In this document: positions 34,286 to 42,519 of the stretch, piece by piece
How the letters are laid out: each line of letters starts with the position of its first letter
How positions within the stretch are numbered: position 1 is the stretch's first letter
Source: Marine Group I thaumarchaeote SCGC AAA799-D11
Lineage (GTDB): Archaea; Thermoproteota; Nitrososphaeria; Nitrososphaerales; Nitrosopumilaceae
Reading direction: 5' to 3'
NCBI GenBank assembly: GCA_000746765.1
Contig: JOSY01000011.1
Coordinates: forward strand, 27,200-91,199
Length of the DNA: 64,000 bases
Position numbers and translations under genes: made by a program
The notes under the pieces: generated by a model
The model's input: the letters and a program-made list of their open reading frames with translations, nothing else
Database searches by the model: none
What the model was told of the DNA's origin: nothing

Positions 34286-35036
34286 TTGGACGTTAAAACA
34301 GGTAGTGAGGTTGCATTAGCACATCTAAAAAATAAACAATTCATTACTGCTCATACGTTATTTTCTGACCAAGCAGAATCTGTAAAAAAAATCAGAACCT
34401 ATCAAATCTGCATTATTGTATTTGTTAGCTGCTGAATGTAAAAAACAACACGGAAAAGATTCTGAAAATGAAATTGCAGAAGCTGGAGATTTGTTTTTGA
34501 AATATTCTAACCGCAAAGATGCAGATAACGTAAAAGGTGCATTACTTTGTGCATCAAAATGTTTTTTGAGTTTGGGAGACTTTGATAAAGCAAGAGACAC
34601 ATATCAGCAAGCAAAAACAATGTTTACAGAATCTCCTCAAATTACAAGACCTGTTGTAATTATTGATGACAGTAAAGCTATAGCATTGAAATTACAGACT
34701 TATGTTGAAAAACTAGGATACTCTGACATTCATGTTTTTGAAAATGGCAAGACTGGTGTTAAAGGATGTAAAGATTTATTCTCTGAGGGAAAACATCCTA
34801 TACTTCTTTTGGATATGGGATTGCCTGATCTTGAAGGTGATACTGTTGCAGAAAAATTACTAAAAGAAAAATTAGATTTACAGATTGTCGTCATAACTGC
34901 TGATGAGAAAACTACTGAACGTGTAAACAAGACACTTAGTTCTGGTGTATCTGCATTTATACAGAAACCTTTCACACTTGATGAAGTCAAAAAAGCAATA
35001 GATGTAGCAGAATCTGAGTATGATCTATTACAATAA
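34286..35036 (+). CDS. Response regulator with helical N-terminal domain; apparent single-base frameshift
   Basis: Reading from TTG 34286 gives MDVKTGSEVALAHLKNKQ and on to DQAESVKK; then an A8 run (34384-34391) ends that frame within ~18 codons. The next frame continues the same helical domain (SEPIKSALLYLLAAECKKQH) through TPR-like helices into a receiver domain: VVIIDDSKAIALKLQ, phospho-Asp in LLLDMGLPDLEG, Thr/Ser in VVITADEKT, Lys in FIQKPFTLDEVK. Removing one A joins them perfectly. If the shift is real, only TTG 34416-35036 (206 aa) is made. No output DNA-binding domain and no kinase nearby. Confidence 0.75.
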
Positions 35037-35528
35037 CAAAAGTGACATGTTGAGAATGTTTACATCTCTGATGTCTATCTCATTGATTCTATAATCAATT
35101 AATCCTTCAGAGAATTTTTCAACAATTTTTTCTGATGTATTGTCTTTTTCAGATTCGATTTGAACAATTACTTGCATGTTCCATTCTCCTTCCATGTTTG
35201 CAACAAGAACGTAATTATTTAATTTTTTAACAAAATCTGTAATAGAATCTCTAACTGCCTCAAGTGATTTTGATGGTTTTAATTTCATCATTACTGATTG
35301 ATACTTGTTAATTCCTGATACGTCTGTTAGAACAGCTTTGTATCCTTTGATAATTCCACTTTTCTCTAAACGTTCAATTCTTTTTCTAATTGTTCTATCT
35401 GAAACATCATGTCCTGATTTTTCTAATTCTGCGGCGATTTCCTTTGATGAGGTTCTTGCATTATTGTTAAGAATTTCAATAATTTTCTGATCTACTTTGT
35501 CTAGATTAGACCAAGCATCCTCACTCAT
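35028..35528 (-). CDS. Lrp/AsnC-family transcriptional regulator
   Basis: 166 residues. N-terminal winged helix (LDKVDQKIIEILNNNARTSS, SDRTIRKRIERLEKSGIIKG) and a C-terminal alpha/beta ligand domain that is shortened and divergent (YVLVANMEGEWNMQVIVQIE). Unlike AhbAB it keeps the classic HTH and has no YER haem motif, so it is a regulator, probably of its own or nearby genes. Its 3' end overlaps the response-regulator gene by 9 bp. Confidence 0.87.
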   Translation of the reverse strand: MSEDAWSNLDKVDQKIIEILNNNARTSSKEIAAELEKSGHDVSDRTIRKRIERLEKSGIIKGYKAVLTDVSGINKYQSVMMKLKPSKSLEAVRDSITDFVKKLNNYVLVANMEGEWNMQVIVQIESEKDNTSEKIVEKFSEGLIDYRINEIDIRDVNILNMSLLLL

Positions 35529-35588
35529 ACAAGTAAGAAAAACTAATGCTTTTTGTATTTTTGGCTTATTCTATGCTTGTATTACTGA

Positions 35589-36152
35589 TTATTCTTCTAA
35601 AATCCAACCTGATTCAAACAAGTTACTATCTTGCTCTTCACCAATTTCTGTGGCAAACCTCCAGATGAATGGATACTCTGTATTCATCTGTTCTTTAATT
35701 TTCATTAATGATTCTATTTCAGAATTCAAATTTTCATCAGCTGTTTTGTACTCTTTACAAAATTTGCATTTCTCATCAAGTGTAATTGGATCTGATTCAA
35801 TCAGTGGGTATGTTCTGCATGCAAGAGGTCTGTCTTTGTAAATTTTACATGGAAATCCGTTATGAGGTGATTTGTTTCCACTTTCTGTATCTAAAAAGGG
35901 ACAAGTGTTTCCATTCTTTTCAACTCCCATCATCTGATATGCCAAAATTTTAGTAGGAATTGTATCTCTATCCTTAGAAACTCCTATTCTGGGTAAAATT
36001 TTAACATCTAAATTGTTCTCATCTGCTAATTTTTCCATTCTTTCTTTTTCCTCTGGTAATATCAAAACCCCAATCTTCCCAAATTTTTTACTTGGATAGT
36101 ATTCTCTTTCAATACAGCACTGAGAACACTCATCGATACACTTGAATTCCAC
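35589..36152 (-). CDS. YkgJ-family cysteine-cluster protein
   Basis: 187 residues. Cysteines occur as CIDECSQCC at the N-terminus, CPFL, then FPCKIYKDRPLACRTYPL and KCKFCKEYK: the CxxCx(n)CxxxRPxxCRxYP arrangement of YkgJ/UPF0153 proteins that bind zinc or an Fe-S cluster. Function is unknown; links to metal- or flagellum-associated processes elsewhere are not applicable here. Confidence 0.82.
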   Translation of the reverse strand: MEFKCIDECSQCCIEREYYPSKKFGKIGVLILPEEKERMEKLADENNLDVKILPRIGVSKDRDTIPTKILAYQMMGVEKNGNTCPFLDTESGNKSPHNGFPCKIYKDRPLACRTYPLIESDPITLDEKCKFCKEYKTADENLNSEIESLMKIKEQMNTEYPFIWRFATEIGEEQDSNLFESGWILEE

Positions 36153-36208
36153 AATTTCTTTTTACTTTCAACGCATAAAACTCATTATAAAAAATCAAAA
36201 ACCTATCA

Positions 36209-36224
36209 GTTATATGCTTATAAT
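36209..36224 (+). promoter_or_regulatory. TATA region of the aIF1A gene
   Basis: Overlapping TATA-like sequences GTTATATG and CTTATAAT lie 18-29 bp before the aIF1A ATG, leaving room only for a leaderless or very short leader transcript. Confidence 0.35.
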
Positions 36225-36237
36225 GTGAATTACACTC

Positions 36238-36549
36238 ATGGGTAAGCGCCAAGTAAAAAGTGAAAGTGCATTAAAAGAGATTCGTCTTCCTGAAGAAGGT
36301 GAACTATTTGGTAGAGTTCTCAAAATGCTTGGCGGTGAAAATGTCTTAATCAAATGTACTGACAATGTCACAAGAAGAGGTAGAATTAGAGGTAAACTGA
36401 AGAGAAGAGTTTGGATAAGAGACAATGATATCGTAATCATTGCACCATGGGACTTTAATGAATCTGAAAAAGGTGACATAGTTTGGAGATTTACACTTCC
36501 TCAAGTTGAATGGCTAAAGGAAAATGGACACATTCCAAAAGATTTCTAA
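36238..36549 (+). CDS. eif1A: Translation initiation factor aIF1A
   Basis: 103 residues, single OB fold: LPEEGELFGRVLKMLGGENV, KCTDNVTRRGRIRGKLKRRV, WIRDNDIVIIAPWDF. Binds the A site of the 30S subunit during initiation. Ends with WLKENGHIPKDF, without the eukaryotic acidic tail. Followed 45 bp on by a cold-shock gene, another small OB-fold protein. Confidence 0.95.
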   Translation: MGKRQVKSESALKEIRLPEEGELFGRVLKMLGGENVLIKCTDNVTRRGRIRGKLKRRVWIRDNDIVIIAPWDFNESEKGDIVWRFTLPQVEWLKENGHIPKDF

Positions 36550-36594
36550 TTTAACACCTTAGTTAATATAGTGAGAGAATCATCTCCATACTAA

Positions 36595-36786
36595 ATGGAA
36601 CAAGGTACCGTAAAATGGTTTAACCGTACTAAGGGCTTTGGTTTTATTGAAAGAGAAGGTGGAGACGATCTATTTGTTCACAAAACAGATGTTGACGGAT
36701 TCATCAACGAAGGCGATAAAGTCGAGTTTGAAATCGGTGAAGGCAAAAAAGGCCCAGCAGCACAAAAAGTCAAAAAAACAGAATAG
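36595..36786 (+). CDS. cspA: Cold-shock domain protein
   Basis: 63 residues, one complete cold-shock domain with RNP1 KGFGFIE and RNP2 DLFVHKTD, starting [11 protein letters not shown]. Acts as RNA chaperone in bacteria. Csp proteins are patchy in archaea and their presence here suggests an old acquisition from bacteria; base composition is like its neighbours, so it is not recent. Confidence 0.95.
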   Translation: MEQGTVKWFNRTKGFGFIEREGGDDLFVHKTDVDGFINEGDKVEFEIGEGKKGPAAQKVKKTE

Positions 36787-36879
36787 ACAATGAATTTTTA
36801 ATTTAAGATTTCATCTTATGTTTTCTTAACCTAGTCTATCTTTTTATTATTTTTACAATTATTTTTAATCAAAAATTTG

Positions 36880-37006
36880 TGGTCCCAAGCGAAGGAATTG
36901 AACCTTCGACAACCCGGTTTCTGTATGCCTGATATGCTGTTATTCGGTCAGCCATCTAAAGCCAACAACTACAGCCGGAAGCTCTACCAGGCTGAGCTAG
37001 CTTGGG
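36880..37006 (-). tRNA. tRNA-Tyr(GUA) with 50-nt intron, CCA encoded
   Basis: On the minus strand: acceptor CCCAAGC (37006-37000) pairs with GCTTGGG, giving the C1:G72 pair typical of archaeal tRNA-Tyr; discriminator A and encoded CCA (36882-36880). D arm GCTC/GAGC; anticodon stem TCCGG/CCGGG; loop CTGTAG plus A after removal of 36919-36968 as an intron at 37/38, anticodon GTA; T arm GAAGG-TTCAATT-CCTTC. Mature length without CCA is 74 nt. Confidence 0.92.
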
Positions 37007-37106
37007 ACAAGAAAAACGAAGTTTACTGCTATTAAAAAACTATCGTAGCGATTTGATCTACTTATCAATATAAGCATAAATAGTCTCCAACGTTGTTGAA
37101 TGTTTA

Positions 37107-37715
37107 ATGTCTGAGCTAAAACTATCCTACTCAGGTTATGTTTGTGCACCTTACCTTCACACCCATGAGTCAATTGAACTAAAAGAATCATGGTTGAACT
37201 CAAAAAATATTGAAAGATTATACTTTGTTACTGGGACATTTTCATCAGAAAGCAAACCCTATTTTTCAGATTCTACAAACCACTATCTTTTAGCAAAATT
37301 CAAGGATAGTGCAAAAATTGCAGATGATCTTGCTGCCCATAACCAAGAAAAAACATCTTTTGTCTTTAATGTAAAAGACGATCTATTTCAGCATGAAGTT
37401 CTTGGAGATGTTAATTTTGTTTCTGTATATTATTTGGAATATGGTGAAGATGAAGATGTTTCTGAAATTGCTCATTTATTGGTAAAAAAAGAACAAATCG
37501 AGAGTGCTGGAATAGGAAACATGGAAACATTTTGTAAAAACCCATCAAAATTTACATTCCCTTACTCTGAAAATATTATAGTAATTGAAGTTGCAAGCGA
37601 AAAGAGTCATCAAAGTGTCAAAAAATATTGTGAGCAAACAAGAAGAGATGCTAACAGAAAAGGTCTGTCGATGACTAATTTGATGAGTCTTTCAATTTTA
37701 GAACAACTAAAGTAG
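37107..37715 (+). CDS. Hypothetical soluble protein
   Basis: 202 residues, mixed alpha/beta, no cysteine clusters, signal peptide or membrane span. The C-terminus is a basic helix (KKYCEQTRRDANRKGLSMTN). It begins in the gap after tRNA-Tyr and precedes aIF5A by 34 bp in the same direction. I do not recognise a family; gene-like codon use and length make it real. Confidence 0.65.
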   Translation: MSELKLSYSGYVCAPYLHTHESIELKESWLNSKNIERLYFVTGTFSSESKPYFSDSTNHYLLAKFKDSAKIADDLAAHNQEKTSFVFNVKDDLFQHEVLGDVNFVSVYYLEYGEDEDVSEIAHLLVKKEQIESAGIGNMETFCKNPSKFTFPYSENIIVIEVASEKSHQSVKKYCEQTRRDANRKGLSMTNLMSLSILEQLK

Positions 37716-37749
37716 AAAAGTTAAATATTCGACCAAAAACTGTTTTTGC

Positions 37750-38160
37750 ATGAGCAAACCTTCTGATCTTGGTTCATTAAAAATAGGCTCTTACATTCTA
37801 TTGCCACATTCAGATCAACCAAGTGGAGAACCATGTAGAATTGTTGAATATGATACCTCAAAACCAGGAAAACACGGTGCGGCAAAAGCAAGAATTGTTG
37901 CTGAAGGAATTTTTGATGGTCAAAAAAGACCACACGTAGGACCTGTCAGTATGCAAATCCATGTACCTATGATCAACAAAAAAGTAGGTCAGATTATCTC
38001 CATGACTGGTGATACTGTTCAGTTGATGGACTCTGAAACTTTTGAAACAATTGATGTCACATTAATTGATGATGAAGTTAAAGGAAAATTAGAAAACGGA
38101 CAAAATGTGGAATACTGGGTTGTAATGGATAAAACTAAAATCATGCGCATTAAGACATAG
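37750..38160 (+). CDS. eif5A: Translation factor aIF5A (hypusine-containing)
   Basis: 136 residues. The hypusination loop KPGKHGAAKARI places the modified lysine at K41; the N-terminal SH3-like and C-terminal OB folds are complete. It helps ribosomes at polyproline and stalled sites. The loop is the archaeal/eukaryotic form. A candidate C/D-box RNA begins 4 bp after its stop. Confidence 0.95.
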   Translation: MSKPSDLGSLKIGSYILLPHSDQPSGEPCRIVEYDTSKPGKHGAAKARIVAEGIFDGQKRPHVGPVSMQIHVPMINKKVGQIISMTGDTVQLMDSETFETIDVTLIDDEVKGKLENGQNVEYWVVMDKTKIMRIKT

Positions 38161-38163
38161 TGC

Positions 38164-38228
38164 GGATGCTGATGATTATCGGAAAAGCCGTCTGATTTAT
38201 GATGACGATTATGAGTGTTGAAGCGTCC
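38164..38228 (+). ncRNA. Candidate C/D-box sRNA guiding methylation of tRNA-Met C34
   Basis: Order of elements: C TGATGA (38170-38175), 16-nt spacer, D' CTGA (38192-38195), 3 nt, C' ATGATGA (38199-38205), 12 nt, D-like TTGA (38218-38221). Flanks GGATGC (38164-38169) and GCGTCC (38223-38228) can pair. The D guide 38207-38216 is fully complementary to ACTCATAATC, the anticodon loop of a CAU tRNA, and the nucleotide opposite the fifth base before D is C34. The D box and first base of C deviate from consensus, and the terminal stem is not a textbook kink-turn. Confidence 0.65.
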
Positions 38229-38270
38229 TTAGAATAAACTTAAACAATTGTTGGATTGATTTTTTATAAA

Positions 38271-38960
38271 ATGAAACTTGCTTCTCTCTTTTCAGGTGGA
38301 AAAGACAGTACTTATGCTATTTACTTGGCACAAAAACAAGGACATGAAATCAAATGTTTACTAAGCATATTTACAAAATCTGAAGAAAGTCACTTACTTC
38401 ATCATCCAAACATACAATGGACAAAACTACAAGCAGAATCAATGAAAATTCCTCAAATTACAGTTAATTCTAAATCTGATGACACAAACGATGAACTGTC
38501 TTTGTTAGAAAATCTACTAAAAACTGCAAAAGATGAGTATGGAATTGAAGGATTAGTTCATGGTGGCATCAAGAGTAATTTTCAAAAAGAAAAATTTGAA
38601 AAAGTTTGTTCTAAATATGGTTTAACTGTAGTTGCACCCTTGTGGAATCTAGACTCCGAACAGTACATGAATGATTTACTTGAAGCAAATTTTGTTTTTG
38701 TTATGATTACTGTATCCTCTGATGGGTTAGATGATTCTTGGTTGGGAAAAGTAATTGGCACAACTGAAATTAAAACTCTAAAGGAATTATCTGACAAGTT
38801 TGGATTTAATTTAAATTTTGAGGGTGGTGAAGCTGAAACATTTGTAATTGATTGCCCTCTCTTTTCTAACTCGATCAAAATTAATCGTGCCGAAAAAAAA
38901 TGGGATGGTTATAGAGGAAGGTTTGAAATAGTGGATGCGGAATTGAATTACAATGCTTGA
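38271..38960 (+). CDS. dph6: Diphthine-ammonia ligase Dph6-like (DUF71)
   Basis: 229 residues. N-terminal ATP-pyrophosphatase loop SGGKDS (residues 8-13), then GIEGLVHGGIKSNFQKEK and GFNLNFEGGEAETFVID, the DUF71 signature. Performs the last amidation of diphthamide on aEF2. ATG 38271 is used; TTG 38256 would only add five residues. It overlaps srp54 by 8 bp. Confidence 0.85.
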   Translation: MKLASLFSGGKDSTYAIYLAQKQGHEIKCLLSIFTKSEESHLLHHPNIQWTKLQAESMKIPQITVNSKSDDTNDELSLLENLLKTAKDEYGIEGLVHGGIKSNFQKEKFEKVCSKYGLTVVAPLWNLDSEQYMNDLLEANFVFVMITVSSDGLDDSWLGKVIGTTEIKTLKELSDKFGFNLNFEGGEAETFVIDCPLFSNSIKINRAEKKWDGYRGRFEIVDAELNYNA

Positions 38961-40281
38961 TGGACTTAAGAGTAGTTTAGGTGATGCAATCAAAAAGATT
39001 GTAAAATCTTCTGGAATAGATGAAGAACTAATCAAGGAACTATCAAAGGATGTCCAAAGAGCATTACTACAATCTGATGTTAATGTTAGACTGGTACTTG
39101 AAATCACAAAGCACTTGGAAGAGCGTGCCCTTAATGAAACCCCTCCTCCAGGACTATCTCGAAAAGATCACATTGTAAAAATTCTCTACGATGAACTCTC
39201 AAATCTGCTTGGAAACGAATCTGAGTTTGATTTTAAACCTGGAAAACAAAACAAAATCATCTTACTTGGAATTCAAGGAAGCGGTAAAACTACGGTTGCA
39301 TCAAAACTTGCCAAATTTTTGACTAGACAGGGGTACAAAGTTGGTGTTATTGGAGCTGATACCTACAGGCCTGGTGCATTAGTACAACTCAAAACAATGT
39401 GTGAAAAATCAAATGTTGAAGTATATGGTGAAGAAAATAACAAAGATTCTCCTAGTATTGTTAAAAGTGGTCTGAAACATTTTGAAGATCAACCATTGGA
39501 TGTTATCCTAATTGATACAGCTGGACGTCATAAAGAAGAACAAGACTTGCTTGAAGAGATGGATAGAATTAACAAAGTCGCCGATCCTGATTTAGCATTA
39601 CTTGTAATTGATGGAACAATTGGTCAACAATGCTTCAATCAAGCTGAAGCATTTCACAAAACAATTCCTGTTGGCGGTGTAATAATTACAAAATTAGATA
39701 GTTCTGCAAAAGGTGGTGGTGCATTAGCTGCATCAGCTGCAACTGGTGCACAAATTATGTACATTGGTACTGGTGAAAGAATTGATGATCTAGAAAAATT
39801 CTCTCCAACAAGATTTGTTGGACGTCTGTTAGGAATGGGTGACATTCAAGCTGTATTGGATTTAGCAAAACGTTTGGAAAGTGAAAGTGATGATGACCGA
39901 ATGAAAAGAATCTCTAGTGGAAAAATGAATATGGAAGATTTTCTTTCTCAGTTAGAAGAAGTAACTAAGATGGGTTCATTACAAGGAATTCTTGAAAGTA
40001 TGCCTGGTCTTTCTGGAATGGTAAAAGACGATCAAGTAAATCAAATGGAAGACAGGGTTACAAAATGGAGATACATTATACAAAGCATGACCACTCAAGA
40101 AAAAGCAGACCCTGAAGGACTATTGAATTCCTCTAGGATCAAAAGAATAGCACGTGGTTCAGGTTGGCCTGAGGGTGAAGTTAAAGAATTGATAAAAAAT
40201 TACAAAAATTCTAAGAATATGATGAAGGCCTCCAAGGGAAGACAAATGCAAGGCACTCTTAGAAGAATGGGATTGGGTTAG
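38953..40281 (+). CDS. srp54: Signal recognition particle protein SRP54
   Basis: 442 residues: N domain, G domain with P-loop GIQGSGKT (106-113), DTAGR and TKLD motifs, and a Met-rich M domain ending in the RNA-binding SKGRQMQGTLRRMG. Delivers nascent membrane proteins with SRP19 and 7S RNA. ATG 38953 overlaps dph6. Confidence 0.96.
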   Translation: MLDGLKSSLGDAIKKIVKSSGIDEELIKELSKDVQRALLQSDVNVRLVLEITKHLEERALNETPPPGLSRKDHIVKILYDELSNLLGNESEFDFKPGKQNKIILLGIQGSGKTTVASKLAKFLTRQGYKVGVIGADTYRPGALVQLKTMCEKSNVEVYGEENNKDSPSIVKSGLKHFEDQPLDVILIDTAGRHKEEQDLLEEMDRINKVADPDLALLVIDGTIGQQCFNQAEAFHKTIPVGGVIITKLDSSAKGGGALAASAATGAQIMYIGTGERIDDLEKFSPTRFVGRLLGMGDIQAVLDLAKRLESESDDDRMKRISSGKMNMEDFLSQLEEVTKMGSLQGILESMPGLSGMVKDDQVNQMEDRVTKWRYIIQSMTTQEKADPEGLLNSSRIKRIARGSGWPEGEVKELIKNYKNSKNMMKASKGRQMQGTLRRMGLG

Positions 40282-40306
40282 TAATTCAAACAAAATTCCT
40301 TCTAAA

Positions 40307-41449
40307 ATGACTAATCAGAAAATTGTCCCCATTGCAAATCAAATATTAAAAAAATATGACTTGTGTGATAATTGTCTGGGACGATTATTCTCAAAACAAT
40401 TGCATCTTTCATCAAATAAACTTCTTGGAAAAAAATTAAAAAAAAATTCAAAATCTACACAAAGATGCTATATATGTAAAAACTTGTTTGATAATTTGAA
40501 TTATTTTCTAAATATGATGCTTGATTCTGCATCTTCTTATTCATATTTTTCATTTAGTGTTGGCGCAATAATAAAACCTTCAATAATTGATAGAGATGAT
40601 ACCATTCGTTCCAAATTCAAACTAAAGGGAATTGATGGAATAAAGACTGACATCACAAAAGAATTAGGAAAACTTTTTTCAAGAAAAACCAAAAAAACAT
40701 TTGATTATTTAGATCCTGAAATTGTTTTTACTGTAAATCTCAAAGAGGAATCTTGTGATATTAGATCCAAATCTTTGACTCTTTCTGGAAGATATGTAAA
40801 ATCTGTACGCGGTTTTCCACAAAAACAAAAATCTTGCACAAACTGTTCTGGCAAGGGATGTAGAATTTGTGATTTTCATGGTATTACAGAATATGATAGT
40901 GTTGAAGGAGAAATATCTCAATTTCTTTTTGAAAAATTAGGTGGGACCACTGCAAAATTCACATGGATTGGTGGTGAGGACAAATCTAGCTTGATTCTAG
41001 GCACGGGGAGACCATTTTTTGTCAAGATTCAAAATCCTCACAAAAGAAATCTAAGAGCAAAATCTGCAAATTTGGAACACGTTGAAGTTAGAAATTTAAA
41101 AATTGTTTCAGATTCTCCAAAAAAACCATTAAAATTCAATTCTTTAGTTGAAGCAAAAATTTCGGCATCTTCAAAAATTGATTCAAACCTATTACGAAAA
41201 CTAAAAACTCTTACAGAAAACCCTATTGTAGTTTATGAAAAATCTGGAAAACGATCTGAGAAAAGAATTCTCTCTATAAAATACAAGAAACATGATGATG
41301 TCTCATTTACATTATTTTTCAAGTTTGAAGGTGGGTTGCCTGTAAAACGTTTTGTTACTGGTGATGATGTTTCTCCTGGAATAAGTCAGATTATTGGTGT
41401 ATCGTGCAAATGCCTTGAATTTGATTTTCATGATGTTGAAGTAAAATGA
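40307..41449 (+). CDS. pus10: tRNA pseudouridine synthase Pus10
   Basis: 380 residues. An N-terminal THUMP-like region with zinc cysteines (YDLCDNCLGRLF, CYICKNLF), a second Cys-rich insert (CTNCSGKGCRICDFHG) and the catalytic segment GGEDKSSLILGTGRPFFV with the conserved Asp. Pus10 makes pseudouridine 54/55 in archaeal tRNA. The catalytic motif here reads GGED where many family members have GRED, a mild deviation; the adjacent GTGRPF is intact. Confidence 0.88.
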   Translation: MTNQKIVPIANQILKKYDLCDNCLGRLFSKQLHLSSNKLLGKKLKKNSKSTQRCYICKNLFDNLNYFLNMMLDSASSYSYFSFSVGAIIKPSIIDRDDTIRSKFKLKGIDGIKTDITKELGKLFSRKTKKTFDYLDPEIVFTVNLKEESCDIRSKSLTLSGRYVKSVRGFPQKQKSCTNCSGKGCRICDFHGITEYDSVEGEISQFLFEKLGGTTAKFTWIGGEDKSSLILGTGRPFFVKIQNPHKRNLRAKSANLEHVEVRNLKIVSDSPKKPLKFNSLVEAKISASSKIDSNLLRKLKTLTENPIVVYEKSGKRSEKRILSIKYKKHDDVSFTLFFKFEGGLPVKRFVTGDDVSPGISQIIGVSCKCLEFDFHDVEVK

Positions 41450-41484
41450 TAACAATTAACTAGCTCCAAATATTTCAAATTATC

Positions 41485-41583
41485 ATGCCAATAAGAAAAA
41501 AAGGTAAACATCAAAGACATGCTGATCAAAGAGCAAAAAGACGAAGAATAAAACATGCAAAATCTGGAAAACCAAGATCATAA
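41485..41583 (+). CDS. 32-residue very basic protein
   Basis: ATG 41485 to TAA 41583, starting MPIRKKGKHQRHADQRAKRR and ending KHAKSGKPRS. More than half the residues are Lys, Arg or His, with no hydrophobic core, like tiny ribosome- or RNA-associated peptides. Lies 35 bp after pus10 and 36 bp before the next gene. Likely real given its ATG, clean codon run and position, but the family is not recognised. Confidence 0.5.
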   Translation: MPIRKKGKHQRHADQRAKRRRIKHAKSGKPRS

Positions 41584-41619
41584 TCAAATCAACCTTTTTA
41601 CATTCAAAATTATCGAGGG

Positions 41620-42333
41620 ATGATGTTGGATCCACTAGTACGTTTCAAAGATGCACATTCTAAAGGAATAATCCCTGATGATGTGTATGAACTAACAATC
41701 AAACGATTTCCAATTACTGTTGCAGGAATTAATAGAATTGAAAAGGCCTCAGGAATACGTTACCCTGTTGCTTATGTAGAACCATCACTCGTAATATCTA
41801 CTCCTAATCCCAATTCTTATGAATATGGAATTTTATTTGCAAGAACAATTCCTGTGGTGTTTGAAGATAAATTTCAGGTTGTAATTCAGATTTCTGCCCC
41901 CTTAGTTGCATATGGTCTCAAAGGCACAATCCATGCAATTTTGGCCCATGAGTTTTTACATTTTCTAGAGCTAATTCGAAAAATTTCAAAGATGGAATTA
42001 CTCTCTGATGAAATCTCAGGAAATTTATTTGAAAATGTATATAGTGATGAAACTAGATTGTTCGAACCTAGAGTTGTTTTCAAGGATCGTACACTGTTAA
42101 ATCATATTACAAAAAAATTTCCTGCTGGGTTCCGTGATTATAAACTAGAAGATAAGGTTACGAAATTTTGGATTGATAGAAATCTACCTAAAACAAACAT
42201 CTCTTTAGATTCAAACACTGTAAAATTACCTGCAGATGCTCTTTCAAAAATAAAACTTGATCCTTCATTTATTTCTAAAATTGAACAATTAGAAGAAAAG
42301 AGTTCAAAAGTTCGTAAAAAGAAATTATACTAA
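41620..42333 (+). CDS. HExxH-containing protein, possible metallopeptidase
   Basis: 237 residues. The helix AILAHEFLHFLELIRKISK holds HEFLH (His110, Glu111, His114) and Glu117, and a downstream acidic helix (MELLSDEISGNLFEN) could give the third ligand. No signal peptide, so a cytoplasmic zinc protease or metal-binding protein is possible. The C-terminus is charged and basic. The rest matches no family I know. Confidence 0.65.
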   Translation: MMLDPLVRFKDAHSKGIIPDDVYELTIKRFPITVAGINRIEKASGIRYPVAYVEPSLVISTPNPNSYEYGILFARTIPVVFEDKFQVVIQISAPLVAYGLKGTIHAILAHEFLHFLELIRKISKMELLSDEISGNLFENVYSDETRLFEPRVVFKDRTLLNHITKKFPAGFRDYKLEDKVTKFWIDRNLPKTNISLDSNTVKLPADALSKIKLDPSFISKIEQLEEKSSKVRKKKLY

Positions 42334-42345
42334 TTTGAAAATAAT

Positions 42346-42519
42346 TTATTGATTAAATTCTGTTAAACCACATTTTCCACATGTGTGTCTATCTTTGTGC
42401 TCTGACATGAAAACTCCTTTACCACATCTTGAACAAATTTTTTTAATTCTTGAAACTTTGTCTCCATCTACTTTATAATATGCATAGACATTTGGGCTAG
42501 AACCCTTTTTTCCTGCCAT
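42346..42519 (-). CDS. rps27ae: 30S ribosomal protein S27ae
   Basis: 57 residues: [41 protein letters not shown], a zinc ribbon of two CxxC pairs. Archaeal form without the ubiquitin fusion of eukaryotes. Its ATG shares one base with the rps24e stop, the conserved rps24e-rps27ae arrangement. Confidence 0.93.
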   Translation of the reverse strand: MAGKKGSSPNVYAYYKVDGDKVSRIKKICSRCGKGVFMSEHKDRHTCGKCGLTEFNQ

